This document shows, piece by piece, positions 14,918 to 27,215 of a DNA stretch of 55,440 bases. Source of the stretch: Streptococcus parasanguinis (lineage in GTDB: Bacteria; Bacillota; Bacilli; Lactobacillales; Streptococcaceae); NCBI RefSeq assembly GCF_001073155.1, contig NZ_JVEE01000020.1, positions 1 through 55,440 on the forward strand. Direction: 5' to 3'. Under the pieces are notes generated by a model. It made no database searches. It was not told where the DNA came from and saw only the letters and a program-made list of their open reading frames with translations. Position numbers and translations under genes: made by a program. The stretch's first letter is position 1. Every line of letters starts with the position of its first letter.

Positions 14918-16174
14918 TTAATAAGTCAAAACAAAGTATTTTTTCTTACCGCGACGGATAACGGTCAATTCGTTTTCTAATTTATCGCTATCGCTCAAGA
15001 CATAGTCAAGGTCTTGGATGCGTTCGCCGTTAACGTAGATAGCTCCGTTTTGAACATCTTCGCGGGCTTGGCGTTTAGAATTGACCACACCAGCTGTGAC
15101 CAAGAGTTCAACAATGTTGAGGTTGTCTTCTGCTTGGACCTGGTAGTTTGGCACACCACGAAGGCCTTGTTTGAGTTCTTTGACAGAAAGGTTTTTGATG
15201 TTTCCTGCAAAGAGTTGTTCTGTGATGTTGAGGGCTTCCTTGTAGGCTTCTTCACCGTGGACAAGGGTGACCACTTCACGCGCTAAGATCTTTTGAGCTA
15301 AGCGTTCATGAGGAGCAGCCTCAAACTGTTTGCGGATCTCTTCAATCTCATCAAGTGACAAGAAAGTGAAGATCTTCAAGAAGCGCACAGCATCCGCATC
15401 CATCACATTCATCCAGAATTGGTACATTTCGTATGGAGATGTTTTGTCTGCATTGAGCCAGACCGCATTGCCTTCTGATTTACCGAATTTCTTACCAGTT
15501 GCATCTGTGATCAAAGGCACAGTCATAACATGACCAGTTTTATCTGCTTTACGACGCATCAACTCAGTACCAGCTGTCATGTTTCCCCATTGGTCAGATC
15601 CACCGATTTGAAGGGTAACATTGTGTTCTTGGTTGAGGACGTAGAAGTCATAGCCTTGCATAATTTGGTAGGCAAACTCTGTGTAAGAAATCCCTGTCTC
15701 AATCCGTTTTTTAACAGATTCTTTACTCATCATAGCATTGACTGTAAAGTATTTTCCGACATCACGAAGGAAGTCAATAAAGCTAATGCTTCCGAACCAA
15801 TCGTAGTTGTTGACCATTTCGGCTTTATTGTCCCCATTTTCAAAATCGAGGAAACGAGACAATTGCCCTTGAATGGAGCGAACCCATTCTTGTACAGTTT
15901 CTTTTGTTTGGAGACTACGTTCAGCATCTTTGAAGGACGGATCTCCAATGAGACCAGTCGCACCGCCAACGAGCGCATAAGGTTTGTGGCCTGCTAGTTG
16001 AAGACGACGGCTCGTCAAGATGGCAACCAAGTGACCAAGGTGAAGGCTGTCAGCAGTTGGATCATAACCAGTATAATAAGAAACCTGACCTTCTTCCAGT
16101 GCTTTGCGCAAGGCTTCTTCATCCGTCGTTTGAAATACCAAACCACGCTCTTTTAGCTCATCAAAAATGTGCAT
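14918..16174 (-). CDS. tyrS: Tyrosyl-tRNA synthetase
   Basis: A 418-residue class Ic synthetase that charges tRNA-Tyr. HIGH-type motif HLGH (in [10 protein letters not shown]) and KMSKS-type motif KFGKS (in GKKFGKSEG) are both present, as is the tyrosine pocket [10 protein letters not shown]-terminal S4 domain (about 350-418) binds the tRNA. The start at 16174 is chosen because AAAGGAG precedes it; the frame opens 30 nt earlier. No T-box leader is visible in the short upstream region. Its cognate tRNA-Tyr lies at the left edge of the window. Confidence 0.97.
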   Translation of the reverse strand: MHIFDELKERGLVFQTTDEEALRKALEEGQVSYYTGYDPTADSLHLGHLVAILTSRRLQLAGHKPYALVGGATGLIGDPSFKDAERSLQTKETVQEWVRSIQGQLSRFLDFENGDNKAEMVNNYDWFGSISFIDFLRDVGKYFTVNAMMSKESVKKRIETGISYTEFAYQIMQGYDFYVLNQEHNVTLQIGGSDQWGNMTAGTELMRRKADKTGHVMTVPLITDATGKKFGKSEGNAVWLNADKTSPYEMYQFWMNVMDADAVRFLKIFTFLSLDEIEEIRKQFEAAPHERLAQKILAREVVTLVHGEEAYKEALNITEQLFAGNIKNLSVKELKQGLRGVPNYQVQAEDNLNIVELLVTAGVVNSKRQAREDVQNGAIYVNGERIQDLDYVLSDSDKLENELTVIRRGKKKYFVLTY

Positions 16175-16210
16175 GTGTCTTTTCTCCTTTATAAGTTTAT
16201 TCATTTCTCT

Positions 16211-16238
16211 ATTCTACCATAAACCACGGAAATGGCAA
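16211..16238 (-). promoter_or_regulatory. tyrS promoter
   Basis: On the minus strand TTGCCA (complement of 16233-16238) and TAGAAT (complement of 16211-16216) are separated by 16 nt, about 37 nt upstream of the start codon. Confidence 0.6.
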
Positions 16239-16302
16239 TGCTTTCCATCATTTTCTTATCCTTACCCAGGAAGAATGAGTGACGATTTCTACGCTCTTGT
16301 GA

Positions 16303-16332
16303 TTGAAAACAAAGGGCCTAATCTGCTATAAT
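16303..16332 (+). promoter_or_regulatory. pbp1b promoter
   Basis: TTGAAA (16303-16308) and TATAAT (16327-16332) with an 18-nt spacer. An apparent in-frame start at 16303 falls inside this promoter and so cannot be used. Confidence 0.75.
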
Positions 16333-16356
16333 ATAGGGAACAAGGAGAAAGAATCA

Positions 16357-18813
16357 GTGAATCAATTAAAAGAGAAGCTGCAAGAGTTTTGGAAGAAAGT
16401 CCAAAAATTCTTTGCAAATATGTATACAGAAACTCCGAATAAGGAAAAAAATGAGGAAAGTAGCTGGTCTGTCGGTGATATTTTTGCGACCTTTTTACGA
16501 ACCCTCAAACTCTTGTGGGATGTGATGATCGCCCTGTTCGTGTGCCTCTTTTTATTTGGCGCAGGGATTGGGATTGGTTATGCGGCGAGCCTCTTTAGCA
16601 ACGTCAAGGTTCCAAAGACAGAAGAATTGGTCCAGCAGGTTCGCGACGTCAGCAGTGTTTCAAACCTGACCTATTCCGATAAGAGCTTGATTGCAGAAGT
16701 GGACAGCGATTTGATCCGCACGCCGGTAGCTGGAGATGCCATTTCAGACAATGTCAAGAAGGCTGTGATCGCTACTGAGGATGAGAATTTTGAAAGCCAC
16801 AAGGGGGTTGTCCCTAAAGCCGTTCTTCGGGCAACACTTGGATCCGTAGCCGGTGTGGGTTCCTCTAGTGGGGGATCAACCCTAACCCAGCAGTTGATCA
16901 AACAGCAAGTTGTGGGAGACGCTCCGACCTTTACTCGTAAGGCGACAGAGATTGTCGATGCCTTGACTTTAGAGCGGGGAATGAATAAAAATGAAATCCT
17001 AACCACCTACTTAAATGTTTCGCCTTTTGGACGAAACAATCGGGGACAAAATATTGCGGGTGTGGAAGCTGCGGCTCAAGGGATCTTTGGCGTCTCTGCA
17101 AAAGACTTGTCTGTTCCACAAGCGGCCTTTATCGCTGGCTTGCCACAAAGTCCGATTGTCTACTCTCCTTATGCTGCAGACGGTAGCCTAAAGAGCAAAG
17201 AAAACCTCGAGTTAGGTTTGGCGCGTGCCAAAGACGTTTTGTTCAATATGTACCGGACGGGAGCCTTGTCGAAAAAAGACTACGAGACCTATGCTCAGTA
17301 CGACTTGACCAAAGACTTCATCGCTCCAGATGGCATCGAGAAAACACCGCATGACTACCTCTACTTCCAAGCCATGGCAGAAGCAAAAGAGGCCATGTAT
17401 GATTACTTGATCAAGCGAGACAATGTCACCAAGCAAGACTTGAAAAATAATGAAACCGTCAAGGCTTACCAAGAATTAGCTGAGAGCGAGTTGCGCGAAG
17501 GTGGCTACACCATTCAAACCACGATTAACAAACCGGTTCACAATGCGATGCAGGCCGCAGTAGCAAACTTTGGAAGCGTCTTGGATGATGGGACAGGTTT
17601 TGTAGAAGTTGGGAATGTCCTTATGGACAACCGAACGGGTGCCGTTTTAGGATTTATCGGCGGACGGAATTTTGACGGCAACCAAAACAACCATGCCTTT
17701 GATACAGAACGTTCCCCAGGGTCTACTATCAAACCACTGTTGGCCTATGGGATTGCCATCGACCAAGGCTTGATGGGAAGCAATAGCATCCTTTCTAACT
17801 ATCCGACTAATTTCTCAAGTGGTGAGCCAATCATGCACGTGGATAGCCGAGGAACAGCCATGATGGATCTCCGTGAGGCCCTCAATACCTCATGGAATAT
17901 TCCAGCTTACTGGACTTACCGGACTCTTCGTGAAAAGGGTGTGGATGTCCCATCCTACATGAAGAAAATGGGCTATGATATCCCTGAATATGGCATTGAA
18001 AGCCTGCCAATGGGGGGAGGAATTGAGGTCACTGTTGCCCAACATACCAATGGTTTCCAAACCATTGCTAACAATGGGAACTACCTCAAACGCTATATGG
18101 TAGAGCAAATCATTGATCGAGATGGGGACGTAGTCTACAAGCACGAGGCAGATCCTGTTCGTGTTTACTCTCCAGCAACGGCAACGATTATGCAGGATCT
18201 CTTGCGCGGGGTTATTACGTCTGGTGCTACAACGACCTTTAAGTCACGGATTAGCCAAATCAATCCAACACTGGCGGGTGCTGACTGGATTGGAAAAACC
18301 GGTACGACCAACTCAAATGGAGATATGTGGCTCATGCTGTCCACCCCTAATGTTTCTTTAGGAGGTTGGATTGGCCATGACAACAATGCTTCTATGCAGA
18401 CCTTGACTGGATACAACAACAATGCCCAATACATGGCGCAGTTGGCGAATGCGATCTACCAAGCAGATCCAAGTCTCTTTGGGATTCAGGATAAATTCAC
18501 TCTCGATAAGAGTGTGATCCGCTCTGAAGTGCTCAAATCGACTGGTGAAAGACCGGGCCGCGTCAATGTCAATGGCCGGGATATCGATGTGAGCGGTCAA
18601 ATGGTGACGAGTCTTTGGGCTAAAAACGGAGCGCCAACCACTCAATACCGCTTTGCCATCGGGGGATCGGATAGCGATTATCAAAGTGCTTGGGCAGCAA
18701 TTCTCGGCAATACCAGTGGCAATCAGTCGAATAATAAGAACAATTCGACAACCAATAGTTCATCAAGCAATAATTCAAATCGAAATAGTTCCAATCGCGG
18801 CAATCGACGCTAG
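16357..18813 (+). CDS. pbp1b: Class A penicillin-binding protein 1b
   Basis: An 818-residue bifunctional peptidoglycan synthase anchored by one helix (about 55-80). The glycosyltransferase (GT51) domain carries [10 protein letters not shown] (catalytic glutamate), [12 protein letters not shown] and the [13 protein letters not shown] segment. The transpeptidase domain carries SPGSTIKP (catalytic serine), SWN and KTGTTN. The tail is a low-complexity Asn/Ser run. The GTG at 16357 is used because AAGGAG precedes it and the promoter rules out the earlier ATG. It is monocistronic, between tyrS (divergent) and rpoB. Confidence 0.96.
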   Translation: MNQLKEKLQEFWKKVQKFFANMYTETPNKEKNEESSWSVGDIFATFLRTLKLLWDVMIALFVCLFLFGAGIGIGYAASLFSNVKVPKTEELVQQVRDVSSVSNLTYSDKSLIAEVDSDLIRTPVAGDAISDNVKKAVIATEDENFESHKGVVPKAVLRATLGSVAGVGSSSGGSTLTQQLIKQQVVGDAPTFTRKATEIVDALTLERGMNKNEILTTYLNVSPFGRNNRGQNIAGVEAAAQGIFGVSAKDLSVPQAAFIAGLPQSPIVYSPYAADGSLKSKENLELGLARAKDVLFNMYRTGALSKKDYETYAQYDLTKDFIAPDGIEKTPHDYLYFQAMAEAKEAMYDYLIKRDNVTKQDLKNNETVKAYQELAESELREGGYTIQTTINKPVHNAMQAAVANFGSVLDDGTGFVEVGNVLMDNRTGAVLGFIGGRNFDGNQNNHAFDTERSPGSTIKPLLAYGIAIDQGLMGSNSILSNYPTNFSSGEPIMHVDSRGTAMMDLREALNTSWNIPAYWTYRTLREKGVDVPSYMKKMGYDIPEYGIESLPMGGGIEVTVAQHTNGFQTIANNGNYLKRYMVEQIIDRDGDVVYKHEADPVRVYSPATATIMQDLLRGVITSGATTTFKSRISQINPTLAGADWIGKTGTTNSNGDMWLMLSTPNVSLGGWIGHDNNASMQTLTGYNNNAQYMAQLANAIYQADPSLFGIQDKFTLDKSVIRSEVLKSTGERPGRVNVNGRDIDVSGQMVTSLWAKNGAPTTQYRFAIGGSDSDYQSAWAAILGNTSGNQSNNKNNSTTNSSSSNNSNRNSSNRGNRR

Positions 18814-18843
18814 TCTGATCCAGTAGAAAACCTAGAGAAAGCC

Positions 18844-18872
18844 TTGATTTTTGGAGCAAAAAACGATATAAT
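18844..18872 (+). promoter_or_regulatory. rpoBC promoter
   Basis: TTGATT (18844-18849) and TATAAT (18867-18872) with exactly 17 nt between them. The expected start site near 18880 leaves a leader of about 285 nt before rpoB. Confidence 0.85.
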
Positions 18873-18896
18873 AGTGATAACTAATTTGTCGTGTGC

Positions 18897-18975
18897 TTTA
18901 TTTGAAATATTGTCCAAATAAGAGCTTACAGCAGTTAAATCTTACTTGAATAAGTCGATTTAGCTGCTCTTTTTG
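18897..18975 (+). promoter_or_regulatory. rpoB leader with terminator-like hairpin
   Basis: Two hairpins lie in the leader. TTATTTG (18898-18904) pairs with CAAATAA (18915-18921). AGCAGTTAAATC (18930-18941) pairs with GATTTAGCTGCT (18957-18968), a 12-bp stem followed by CTTTTTG. The second is a good intrinsic terminator about 100 nt after the start site and could attenuate rpoBC transcription or end a short RNA. The rest of the 350-nt gap, 18976-19150, shows no gene. Confidence 0.65.
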
Positions 18976-19164
18976 TGCCTATTTTTCAGGAAAACCCTAG
19001 TTTGTTACACAAATTTAATTTTTCTAAAAATTACAAAAAGCGACGAATAAGGTGAAGAGACAGCTCTTCACGTGATGCAAATCACACAATTGTAGTTAAA
19101 ACCGGATAGGTGGTAGGTGTGATGTTACCAAGCTATCCTAGTATAGAAAAAGGAGCTAAAAACT

Positions 19165-22100
19165 TTGGCAGGACATGACGTTCAATACGGGAAACATCGG
19201 ACCCGTCGTAGTTTTTCAAGAATCAAAGAGGTTCTTGATTTACCAAACTTGATTGAAATCCAGACAGACTCATTCAAAGATTTCTTGGATCATGGCTTGA
19301 AGGAAGTATTTGAAGATGTGCTTCCCATCTCAAACTTCACGGATACAATGGAATTGGAATTTGTGGGTTATGAAATCCGCGAACCTAAGTATTCGCTTGA
19401 AGAAGCACGCATCCACGATGCCAGCTACTCAGCACCAATCTTTGTGACCTTCCGTTTGGTCAACAAAGAAACAGGTGAAATCAAGACCCAAGAAGTTTTC
19501 TTTGGTGATTTCCCAATCATGACTGAAATGGGAACTTTCATCATCAATGGTGGAGAACGGATTATCGTATCTCAGTTGGTCCGCTCACCAGGTGTCTACT
19601 TCAATGATAAGGTGGACAAGAATGGGAAGGTTGGTTATGGATCAACTGTTATCCCTAACCGTGGGGCTTGGTTAGAGCTTGAAACCGACTCAAAAGACAT
19701 TGCTTACACACGTATCGACCGCACACGTAAGATTCCATTTACAACCCTTGTGCGTGCTCTTGGATTCTCTGGAGATGATGAAATCATCGATATCTTTGGG
19801 GACAGCGAATTGGTTCGCAATACCATTGAAAAAGATATCCACAAAAATCCAATGGATTCACGGACAGATGAAGCCCTCAAAGAAATCTACGAGCGTCTTC
19901 GTCCAGGTGAACCAAAAACAGCGGAAAGCTCACGTAGCTTGTTGGTGGCTCGTTTCTTTGATCCACGTCGTTATGACTTGGCACCAGTTGGTCGCTACAA
20001 GATCAACAAGAAACTCAATATCAAGAACCGCTTGTTGAACCAAACAATCGCAGAACCATTGGTAGATGCTGAAACAGGGGAAATCCTTGTAGAAGCTGGT
20101 ACTGTCATGACGCGCGATGTGATCGACAGCATCTCAGAACAATTGGATAACGGTTTGAACAAAATTACCTACATTCCAAATGATGCTGCTGTTTTGACAG
20201 AACCAGTAGAATTGCAAAAATTCAAAGTTGTCGCTCCAACAGATCCAGACCGCGTTGTTACCATCATCGGAAATGCCAACCCATCTGACAAAGTGCGCAT
20301 CGTAACTCCAGCTGATATCTTGGCAGAAATGAGCTATTTCTTGAACCTTGCAGAAGGTATTGGTCGCGTGGATGATATCGACCACCTTGGAAATCGTCGG
20401 ATTCGTGCCGTTGGTGAATTGCTTGCCAACCAAGTGCGTCTTGGACTTTCACGGATGGAACGAAACGTTCGCGAACGGATGTCTGTACAAGATAACGATG
20501 TCTTGACACCACAACAAATCATCAACATCCGTCCAGTAACTGCAGCAATTAAAGAATTCTTTGGATCTTCACAGTTGTCACAGTTCATGGACCAACACAA
20601 CCCACTTTCTGAGTTGTCTCACAAACGTCGTTTGTCTGCCTTAGGGCCTGGTGGTTTGACACGTGACCGTGCCGGATATGAAGTGCGTGACGTACACTAT
20701 ACCCACTATGGTCGTATGTGTCCGATCGAAACACCTGAAGGACCAAACATCGGTTTGATCAACAACTTGTCATCTTATGGACACTTGAACAAATATGGTT
20801 TCATTCAAACGCCATACCGTAAAGTGGACCGTGAAAAAGGTGTAGTCACCAACGAAATCGTTTGGTTGACAGCCGATGAAGAAGATGAGTACATCGTCGC
20901 TCAGGCCAACTCTAAGTTGAACGAAAAAGGTGGCTTTGCTGAGCCAATCGTCATGGGACGTCACCGTGGTAACAACCAAGAATTCCCATCTGATCAAGTC
21001 GACTACATGGACGTATCTCCAAAACAAGTAGTGGCCGTTGCGACAGCATGTATTCCTTTCTTGGAAAACGATGACTCCAACCGTGCCCTCATGGGTGCCA
21101 ACATGCAACGTCAGGCTGTGCCATTGATCGATCCAAAAGCCCCTTACGTGGGTACTGGTATGGAATACCAAGCAGCCCATGACTCAGGAGCTGCAGTCAT
21201 TGCTCAACACGATGGTAAAGTTACTTATGCAGATGCAGACAAGGTAGAAGTTCGTCGGGAAGATGGATCTCTTGATGTTTACCATATCCAAAAATTCCGT
21301 CGTTCAAACTCAGGTACGGCTTACAACCAACGTACCCTTGTAAAAGTTGGCGATGTTGTTGAAAAAGGCGACTTTATCGCTGACGGACCATCGATGGAAA
21401 AAGGGGAAATGGCCCTTGGTCAAAACCCAATCGTCGCTTACATGACTTGGGAAGGGTATAACTTCGAGGATGCCGTTATCATGAGCGAACGCTTGGTGAA
21501 AGAAGATGTCTACACATCTGTTCACTTGGAAGAATTCGAATCAGAAACACGCGATACCAAGTTAGGCCCTGAAGAAATAACCCGTGAAATTCCAAACGTT
21601 GGGGAAGATGCTCTTCGTGACTTGGATGAAACAGGTATTATCCGTATTGGTGCGGAAGTAAAAGAAGGAGATATCCTTGTCGGTAAGGTCACACCGAAGG
21701 GTGAAAAAGACCTTTCTGCTGAAGAACGTCTCCTGCACGCGATCTTTGGAGATAAATCTCGTGAAGTGCGTGATACATCACTTCGTGTACCTCACGGTGG
21801 AGATGGAGTCGTTCGTGATGTTAAGATCTTTACGCGTGCAAACGGAGATGAATTGCAATCTGGTGTCAACATGTTGGTTCGTGTTTACATCGCACAAAAA
21901 CGCAAGATCCGCGTCGGAGATAAGATGGCCGGTCGTCACGGAAACAAAGGGGTTGTGTCTCGTATTGTTCCAGTTGAAGACATGCCTTACCTTCCAGACG
22001 GTACACCAGTTGATATCATGTTGAACCCTCTTGGGGTGCCATCACGTATGAATATCGGTCAGGTTATGGAACTTCACCTTGGTATGGCGGCTCGTAACTT

Positions 22101-22734
22101 GGGTATCCACATCGCAACACCAGTCTTTGATGGAGCAAGCTCAGAAGACCTCTGGGATACTGTGAAAGAAGCTGGTATGGATAGCGATGCCAAGACCATC
22201 CTTTACGATGGACGTACAGGTGAGCCGTTTGACAACCGTGTTTCTGTCGGTGTCATGTACATGATCAAGCTTCACCACATGGTTGATGATAAACTCCATG
22301 CCCGTTCAGTCGGACCGTACTCAATGGTTACCCAACAACCACTCGGAGGGAAAGCTCAGTTTGGTGGACAACGTTTCGGGGAAATGGAAGTGTGGGCCCT
22401 TGAGGCTTATGGTGCATCAAATGTCCTTCAAGAAATCTTGACTTACAAGTCAGATGATGTCAACGGACGTTTGAAAGCTTATGAAGCGATTACCAAAGGT
22501 AAACCAATTCCAAAACCAGGTGTACCAGAATCCTTCCGCGTTCTTGTCAAAGAATTGCAATCTCTTGGTCTTGACATGCGTGTCTTGGACGAAGATGATC
22601 AAGAAGTAGAACTTCGTGACCTCGATGAAGGGGAAGACGATGATGTGATTCATGTGGACGACCTTGAAAAAGCACGTGAAAAAGCAGCCAAGGAAGCAAA
22701 AGCAGCCTTTGATGCTGAAGAATCAGAAAAATAA
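19165..22734 (+). CDS. rpoB: RNA polymerase beta subunit
   Basis: An 1189-residue protein, full length for streptococcal RpoB, that forms the catalytic core with RpoC. The rifampicin region is intact ([20 protein letters not shown], then [14 protein letters not shown]), as are the [17 protein letters not shown] and [13 protein letters not shown] segments. Its tail is acidic. The start is TTG at 19165, with AAAGGAG just upstream. rpoC follows after 160 nt that hold a structured spacer. No resistance-type change is evident in the rifampicin cluster by eye. Confidence 0.98.
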   Translation: MAGHDVQYGKHRTRRSFSRIKEVLDLPNLIEIQTDSFKDFLDHGLKEVFEDVLPISNFTDTMELEFVGYEIREPKYSLEEARIHDASYSAPIFVTFRLVNKETGEIKTQEVFFGDFPIMTEMGTFIINGGERIIVSQLVRSPGVYFNDKVDKNGKVGYGSTVIPNRGAWLELETDSKDIAYTRIDRTRKIPFTTLVRALGFSGDDEIIDIFGDSELVRNTIEKDIHKNPMDSRTDEALKEIYERLRPGEPKTAESSRSLLVARFFDPRRYDLAPVGRYKINKKLNIKNRLLNQTIAEPLVDAETGEILVEAGTVMTRDVIDSISEQLDNGLNKITYIPNDAAVLTEPVELQKFKVVAPTDPDRVVTIIGNANPSDKVRIVTPADILAEMSYFLNLAEGIGRVDDIDHLGNRRIRAVGELLANQVRLGLSRMERNVRERMSVQDNDVLTPQQIINIRPVTAAIKEFFGSSQLSQFMDQHNPLSELSHKRRLSALGPGGLTRDRAGYEVRDVHYTHYGRMCPIETPEGPNIGLINNLSSYGHLNKYGFIQTPYRKVDREKGVVTNEIVWLTADEEDEYIVAQANSKLNEKGGFAEPIVMGRHRGNNQEFPSDQVDYMDVSPKQVVAVATACIPFLENDDSNRALMGANMQRQAVPLIDPKAPYVGTGMEYQAAHDSGAAVIAQHDGKVTYADADKVEVRREDGSLDVYHIQKFRRSNSGTAYNQRTLVKVGDVVEKGDFIADGPSMEKGEMALGQNPIVAYMTWEGYNFEDAVIMSERLVKEDVYTSVHLEEFESETRDTKLGPEEITREIPNVGEDALRDLDETGIIRIGAEVKEGDILVGKVTPKGEKDLSAEERLLHAIFGDKSREVRDTSLRVPHGGDGVVRDVKIFTRANGDELQSGVNMLVRVYIAQKRKIRVGDKMAGRHGNKGVVSRIVPVEDMPYLPDGTPVDIMLNPLGVPSRMNIGQVMELHLGMAARNLGIHIATPVFDGASSEDLWDTVKEAGMDSDAKTILYDGRTGEPFDNRVSVGVMYMIKLHHMVDDKLHARSVGPYSMVTQQPLGGKAQFGGQRFGEMEVWALEAYGASNVLQEILTYKSDDVNGRLKAYEAITKGKPIPKPGVPESFRVLVKELQSLGLDMRVLDEDDQEVELRDLDEGEDDDVIHVDDLEKAREKAAKEAKAAFDAEESEK

Positions 22735-22794
22735 TCAGTAAAAATGATTGTCTTGTGAGAAACCAATGCTTCTGACAGGATGATTCGATAACAA

Positions 22795-22854
22795 GATACA
22801 GACCACAAGGAGGTGGCAAGAAAGTTTTCTTTCTTTCCCCACCTAAGCTGTATC
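22795..22854 (+). other. Nested hairpin between rpoB and rpoC
   Basis: Outer arms GATACAG (22795-22801) and CTGTATC (22848-22854) enclose inner arms AGGTGG (22811-22816) and CCACCT (22839-22844), continued by AAGAAAG against CTTTCTT. It has no T run, so it is not a terminator. It may be a processing or stability element of the rpoBC mRNA. Confidence 0.6.
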
Positions 22855-22894
22855 CAAATGAAACAAGTATGAAAACAAGGAAAGGTAAGAAATA

Positions 22895-25800
22895 GTGGTT
22901 GATGTAAATCGTTTTAAAAGTATGCAAATCACCCTAGCTTCTCCAAGCAAGGTCCGTTCATGGTCTTATGGAGAGGTCAAGAAACCTGAAACAATCAACT
23001 ACCGTACATTGAAACCAGAACGTGAAGGTCTCTTTGATGAAGTCATCTTTGGACCTACAAAAGACTGGGAATGTGCGTGTGGGAAATACAAACGGATCCG
23101 TTACAAAGGGATCGTTTGTGACCGCTGTGGGGTTGAAGTAACACGTGCGAAAGTTCGTCGTGAACGCATGGGGCACATCGAGTTGAAAGCGCCTGTATCA
23201 CACATCTGGTACTTCAAAGGCATCCCTTCTCGTATGGGATTGACCTTAGATATGAGCCCTCGTGCCCTTGAAGAAGTTATCTACTTCGCAGCTTACGTGG
23301 TGATCGATCCAAAAGATACACCACTTGAGCATAAATCCATCATGACAGAACGTGAATACCGTGAACGCTTGCGTGAATACGGACCAGGTTCCTTTGTAGC
23401 TAAGATGGGTGCGGAAGCGATCCAAGACCTCTTGAAACAAGTGGATCTGGAAGCTGAAATTGCTCTCTTGAAAGAAGAATTGAAGACTGCAACTGGTCAA
23501 AAACGTGTGAAGGCTGTGCGTCGTTTGGATGTCTTGGATGCCTTCTACAAATCTGGCAACAAGCCAGAATGGATGGTCCTCAACATCCTTCCGGTTATTC
23601 CACCAGATCTTCGTCCGATGGTCCAATTGGATGGTGGCCGTTTTGCTGCCTCTGACTTGAACGACCTTTACCGCCGTGTGATCAACCGGAACAACCGTTT
23701 GGCACGTTTGCTTGAGTTGAATGCCCCTGGTATCATCGTACAAAACGAAAAACGGATGCTCCAAGAAGCCGTTGATGCTTTGATCGATAACGGTCGTCGT
23801 GGTCGTCCGATCACAGGACCAGGTAGCCGTCCATTGAAATCATTGAGCCACATGCTCAAAGGGAAACAAGGACGCTTCCGTCAAAACTTGCTCGGTAAAC
23901 GGGTTGACTTCTCAGGACGTTCTGTTATCGCCGTTGGTCCAACTCTTAAGATGTACCAATGTGGTGTGCCACGTGAAATGGCGATCGAGCTCTTCAAACC
24001 ATTCGTCATGCGTGAAATCGTTGCGCGTGATATCGTGCAAAACGTCAAAGCTGCAAAACGCTTGGTCGAACGTGGAGATGAACGCATCTGGGATATCCTA
24101 GAAGAAGTGATCAAAGAACACCCAGTTCTCTTGAACCGCGCACCGACCCTTCACCGTTTGGGAATCCAAGCCTTTGAACCTGTATTGATTGACGGGAAAG
24201 CCCTTCGCTTGCACCCACTTGTCTGTGAAGCCTACAATGCCGACTTTGACGGGGACCAAATGGCCATCCACGTACCGCTTTCAGAAGAAGCTCAAGCAGA
24301 AGCTCGTATCTTGATGTTGGCTGCTGAGCACATCTTGAATCCAAAAGACGGAAAACCAGTTGTTACCCCATCTCAGGATATGGTATTGGGGAACTACTAC
24401 CTCACTATGGAAGAAGCTGGTCGTGAAGGGGAAGGCATGGTCTTTAAAGACCGTGATGAAGCAGTCATGGCTCTTCGCAATGGCTATGTTCACTTGCATA
24501 CCCGTGTCGGAATTGCGACCGATAGCTTGAACAAACCATGGACAGAAGCGCAACAACACAAGATTCTCTTGACAACTGTTGGTAAGATCCTCTTTAACGA
24601 TATCATGCCTGCAGAACTTCCATACCTTCAAGAGCCAAATAATGCCAACTTGACAGAAGGCGTTCCAGCTAAGTATTTCTTGGAGCCTGGTCAAGATGTC
24701 AAAGCAGCGATTGAGAAATTGGAATTAAATGTTCCATTCAAGAAGAAAAATCTTGGAAATATCATCGCAGAAATCTTCAAACGCTTCCGTACAACTGAAA
24801 CGTCTGCTTTCTTGGACCGCTTGAAAGACTTGGGTTACCATCATTCAACCCTTGCTGGTTTGACAGTGGGGATTGCTGATATTCCGGTCGTTGAAGACAA
24901 GGCAGAAATCATTGAAGAATCTCACAAACGTGTGGAACAAATCACCAAACAATTCCGTCGTGGTTTGATCACAGATGACGAACGCTACAATGCCGTTACA
25001 GCTGAATGGCGTGCAGCCCGTGAGAAATTGGAAAAACGCTTGGTAGATAACCAAGATCCGAAGAACCCAATCGTTATGATGATGGACTCTGGAGCCCGTG
25101 GTAACATCTCAAACTTCTCGCAACTTGCCGGTATGCGTGGTTTGATGGCCGCTCCAAACGGACGGATCATGGAATTGCCAATCCTGTCAAACTTCCGCGA
25201 AGGTTTGTCAGTACTCGAAATGTTCTTCTCAACTCACGGTGCCCGTAAAGGGATGACCGATACGGCCTTGAAGACCGCCGACTCAGGTTACTTGACTCGT
25301 CGTTTGGTTGACGTGGCCCAAGACGTGATTATCCGTGAAGACGACTGTGGAACAGACCGTGGACTTGTGATTCGTGCCATTACTGATGGTAAGGAAATGA
25401 TCGAGCCACTCGAAGAACGCTTGACTGGTCGTTATACCAAGAAATCTGTTAAACATCCTGAAACAGGTGAAGTCATCGTTGGTCCAGATACCTTGATTTC
25501 AGAAGACCTAGCACGTGAAATTGTCAAAGCTGGTGTGGAAGAAGTCACTATCCGCTCTGTCTTTACGTGTAACACCCGCCATGGTGTCTGCCGTCACTGT
25601 TATGGTATCAACTTGGCGACTGGTGATGCGGTTGAAGTGGGTGAAGCAGTCGGAACCATCGCAGCCCAATCTATCGGGGAACCTGGTACACAGTTGACCA
25701 TGCGTACCTTCCACACGGGTGGGGTTGCCTCAAATACCGATATCACGCAAGGTCTTCCTCGTGTCCAAGAAATCTTTGAAGCCCGCAATCCAAAAGGGGA

Positions 25801-26548
25801 AGCGGTCATCACTGAGGTCAAAGGGGAAGTCACAGCGATCGAAGAAGATGCTTCTACTCGGACCAAGAAAGTCTTTGTTAGCGGAGCAACTGGTGAAGGC
25901 GAATATGTTGTCCCTTACACTGCTCGCATGAAAGTCGAAGTGGGAGATCAAGTCTCTCGTGGTGCGGCTCTGACAGAAGGGTCTATCCAACCAAAACGTC
26001 TCCTTGCCGTTCGTGATGTCTTGTCTGTTGAAACTTACCTTCTTGCGGAAGTACAAAAAGTATACCGTAGCCAAGGGGTAGAAATCGGCGACAAACACAT
26101 CGAGGTAATGGTGCGTCAAATGATCCGTAAAGTACGTGTCATGGATCCAGGAGATACAGACCTTCTCATGGGTACTCTGATGGACATTACAGACTTTACA
26201 GATGCCAATAAAGATGTCCTTATCTCTGGTGGAGTTCCTGCGACTGCTCGTCCAGTCCTTATGGGAATTACCAAAGCCTCTCTTGAAACCAACAGTTTCT
26301 TGTCAGCGGCTTCCTTCCAGGAAACAACTCGTGTCCTTACTGACGCAGCGATCCGCGGTAAGAAAGACCATCTCCTTGGACTGAAGGAAAATGTTATCAT
26401 TGGTAAGATTATTCCTGCAGGTACAGGTATGGCTCGTTACCGTAACTTGGAACCACAAGCGATTAATGAAGTTGAAATTATCGAAGAAGTGCCATTAACA
26501 GATGGAACAGTCGATGAAGTTCAAACAGCTGAAGTCGTAGAAGAATAA
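22895..26548 (+). CDS. rpoC: RNA polymerase beta' subunit
   Basis: A 1217-residue protein with the N-terminal zinc ribbon ([13 protein letters not shown]…CDRCG), the catalytic NADFDGD motif that binds the active-site magnesium (in [14 protein letters not shown]), the bridge-helix and trigger-loop region ([19 protein letters not shown]), and the second zinc site (DDCGTDRG with [13 protein letters not shown]). The GTG at 22895 fits the family N-terminus [10 protein letters not shown], with AAGGAAAGG nearby. It is co-transcribed with rpoB and followed by a strong terminator. Confidence 0.98.
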   Translation: MVDVNRFKSMQITLASPSKVRSWSYGEVKKPETINYRTLKPEREGLFDEVIFGPTKDWECACGKYKRIRYKGIVCDRCGVEVTRAKVRRERMGHIELKAPVSHIWYFKGIPSRMGLTLDMSPRALEEVIYFAAYVVIDPKDTPLEHKSIMTEREYRERLREYGPGSFVAKMGAEAIQDLLKQVDLEAEIALLKEELKTATGQKRVKAVRRLDVLDAFYKSGNKPEWMVLNILPVIPPDLRPMVQLDGGRFAASDLNDLYRRVINRNNRLARLLELNAPGIIVQNEKRMLQEAVDALIDNGRRGRPITGPGSRPLKSLSHMLKGKQGRFRQNLLGKRVDFSGRSVIAVGPTLKMYQCGVPREMAIELFKPFVMREIVARDIVQNVKAAKRLVERGDERIWDILEEVIKEHPVLLNRAPTLHRLGIQAFEPVLIDGKALRLHPLVCEAYNADFDGDQMAIHVPLSEEAQAEARILMLAAEHILNPKDGKPVVTPSQDMVLGNYYLTMEEAGREGEGMVFKDRDEAVMALRNGYVHLHTRVGIATDSLNKPWTEAQQHKILLTTVGKILFNDIMPAELPYLQEPNNANLTEGVPAKYFLEPGQDVKAAIEKLELNVPFKKKNLGNIIAEIFKRFRTTETSAFLDRLKDLGYHHSTLAGLTVGIADIPVVEDKAEIIEESHKRVEQITKQFRRGLITDDERYNAVTAEWRAAREKLEKRLVDNQDPKNPIVMMMDSGARGNISNFSQLAGMRGLMAAPNGRIMELPILSNFREGLSVLEMFFSTHGARKGMTDTALKTADSGYLTRRLVDVAQDVIIREDDCGTDRGLVIRAITDGKEMIEPLEERLTGRYTKKSVKHPETGEVIVGPDTLISEDLAREIVKAGVEEVTIRSVFTCNTRHGVCRHCYGINLATGDAVEVGEAVGTIAAQSIGEPGTQLTMRTFHTGGVASNTDITQGLPRVQEIFEARNPKGEAVITEVKGEVTAIEEDASTRTKKVFVSGATGEGEYVVPYTARMKVEVGDQVSRGAALTEGSIQPKRLLAVRDVLSVETYLLAEVQKVYRSQGVEIGDKHIEVMVRQMIRKVRVMDPGDTDLLMGTLMDITDFTDANKDVLISGGVPATARPVLMGITKASLETNSFLSAASFQETTRVLTDAAIRGKKDHLLGLKENVIIGKIIPAGTGMARYRNLEPQAINEVEIIEEVPLTDGTVDEVQTAEVVEE

Positions 26549-26554
26549 GAAAAT

Positions 26555-26585
26555 AAGTCGGAACTACAAGTTCCGGCTTTTTTTG
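26555..26585 (+). terminator. rpoBC terminator
   Basis: AAGTCGGAAC and GTTCCGGCTT pair over 10 bp with a TACAA loop, followed by seven T. Confidence 0.92.
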
Positions 26586-26738
26586 AAAAAAGGACCCAAG
26601 AGAAATCAAGTAGTCTATTTTTGGAAAATATTGATGAAAAACACCTGAAAACTACCTGGAAAATCATGCTATGAGCAGAAAACTTTTATTCTCAAAGGAT
26701 TTTCTATATAATAGAGGATACAAAGGATGGAAGAGTTT

Positions 26739-27128
26739 ATGTATCGAGTGATTGAAATGTACGGGGACTGTGAACCCTGGTGGTTTTTAGATGGTTGGGA
26801 AGAAGATATCGTGAGTAGTCGGAAGTTTGAAGACTATTACCAGGCTTTGAAATACTACAAGCAGAAATGGTTGGAGTTAAATGAGCACTTTCCAAGTTAT
26901 AAGAGTCGGAGTGACCTCATGACGATCTTTTGGGATACCAAGGAGCAAGAGTGGTGTGAGGACTGCAGTGAAGATGTACAGTTTTTCCACTCGATTGTCC
27001 TCTTAGAAGACGAGCACAAGATCCCTAAAAGCAAGCTCCGCCCAGGCTACGAAAAGGAAAGAGGCAGTCGCAAACACCGTTCTTGTCAATATACACTCGA
27101 TTCAAAAAAGGGGACAACCCTGTCATAA
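26739..27128 (+). CDS. DUF1033 family protein
   Basis: A 129-residue soluble, acidic protein starting MYRVIEMYGDCEPWWFLDGW, the DUF1033 signature, followed by DYYQALKYYKQKWLEL and SYKSRSDLMTIFW. Its function is not known. The start at 26739 follows GGATGGAAGAG; an ATG 12 nt upstream is less typical of the family. A -10 TATAAT lies at 26707-26712. It stands just before the competence pilus operon in streptococci but is not clearly part of it, because a SigX-type box lies between. Confidence 0.85.
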   Translation: MYRVIEMYGDCEPWWFLDGWEEDIVSSRKFEDYYQALKYYKQKWLELNEHFPSYKSRSDLMTIFWDTKEQEWCEDCSEDVQFFHSIVLLEDEHKIPKSKLRPGYEKERGSRKHRSCQYTLDSKKGTTLS

Positions 27129-27186
27129 GAGACATTCGGAAGATTTTTTAGAGCGATCTAGAAAGTCTTCTTTTTTTGTCTTCTTT

Positions 27187-27194
27187 TTCGAATA
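27187..27194 (+). promoter_or_regulatory. SigX (ComX) competence box before comYA
   Basis: TTCGAATA preceded by a T-rich tract and followed at 21 nt by the comYA start. The consensus SigX box is TACGAATA. The same TTCGAATA core precedes ssbB in this window, so the change is not random. Confidence 0.8.
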
Positions 27195-27215
27195 GTATAA
27201 GTGAGAGGAGGAACT

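Noticed and set aside
16175..16300. T-box riboswitch before tyrS
   Set aside because: The upstream region is too short, and no specifier-loop or antiterminator pattern is visible.
18165..18684. Minus-strand open frames within pbp1b
   Set aside because: They are shadows of the coding frame, with no ribosome site or family match.
22547..22927. Minus-strand frame over the end of rpoB and the spacer
   Set aside because: It is opposite rpoB and the hairpin, and its protein has low-complexity hydrophobic runs that reflect the reversed coding strand.
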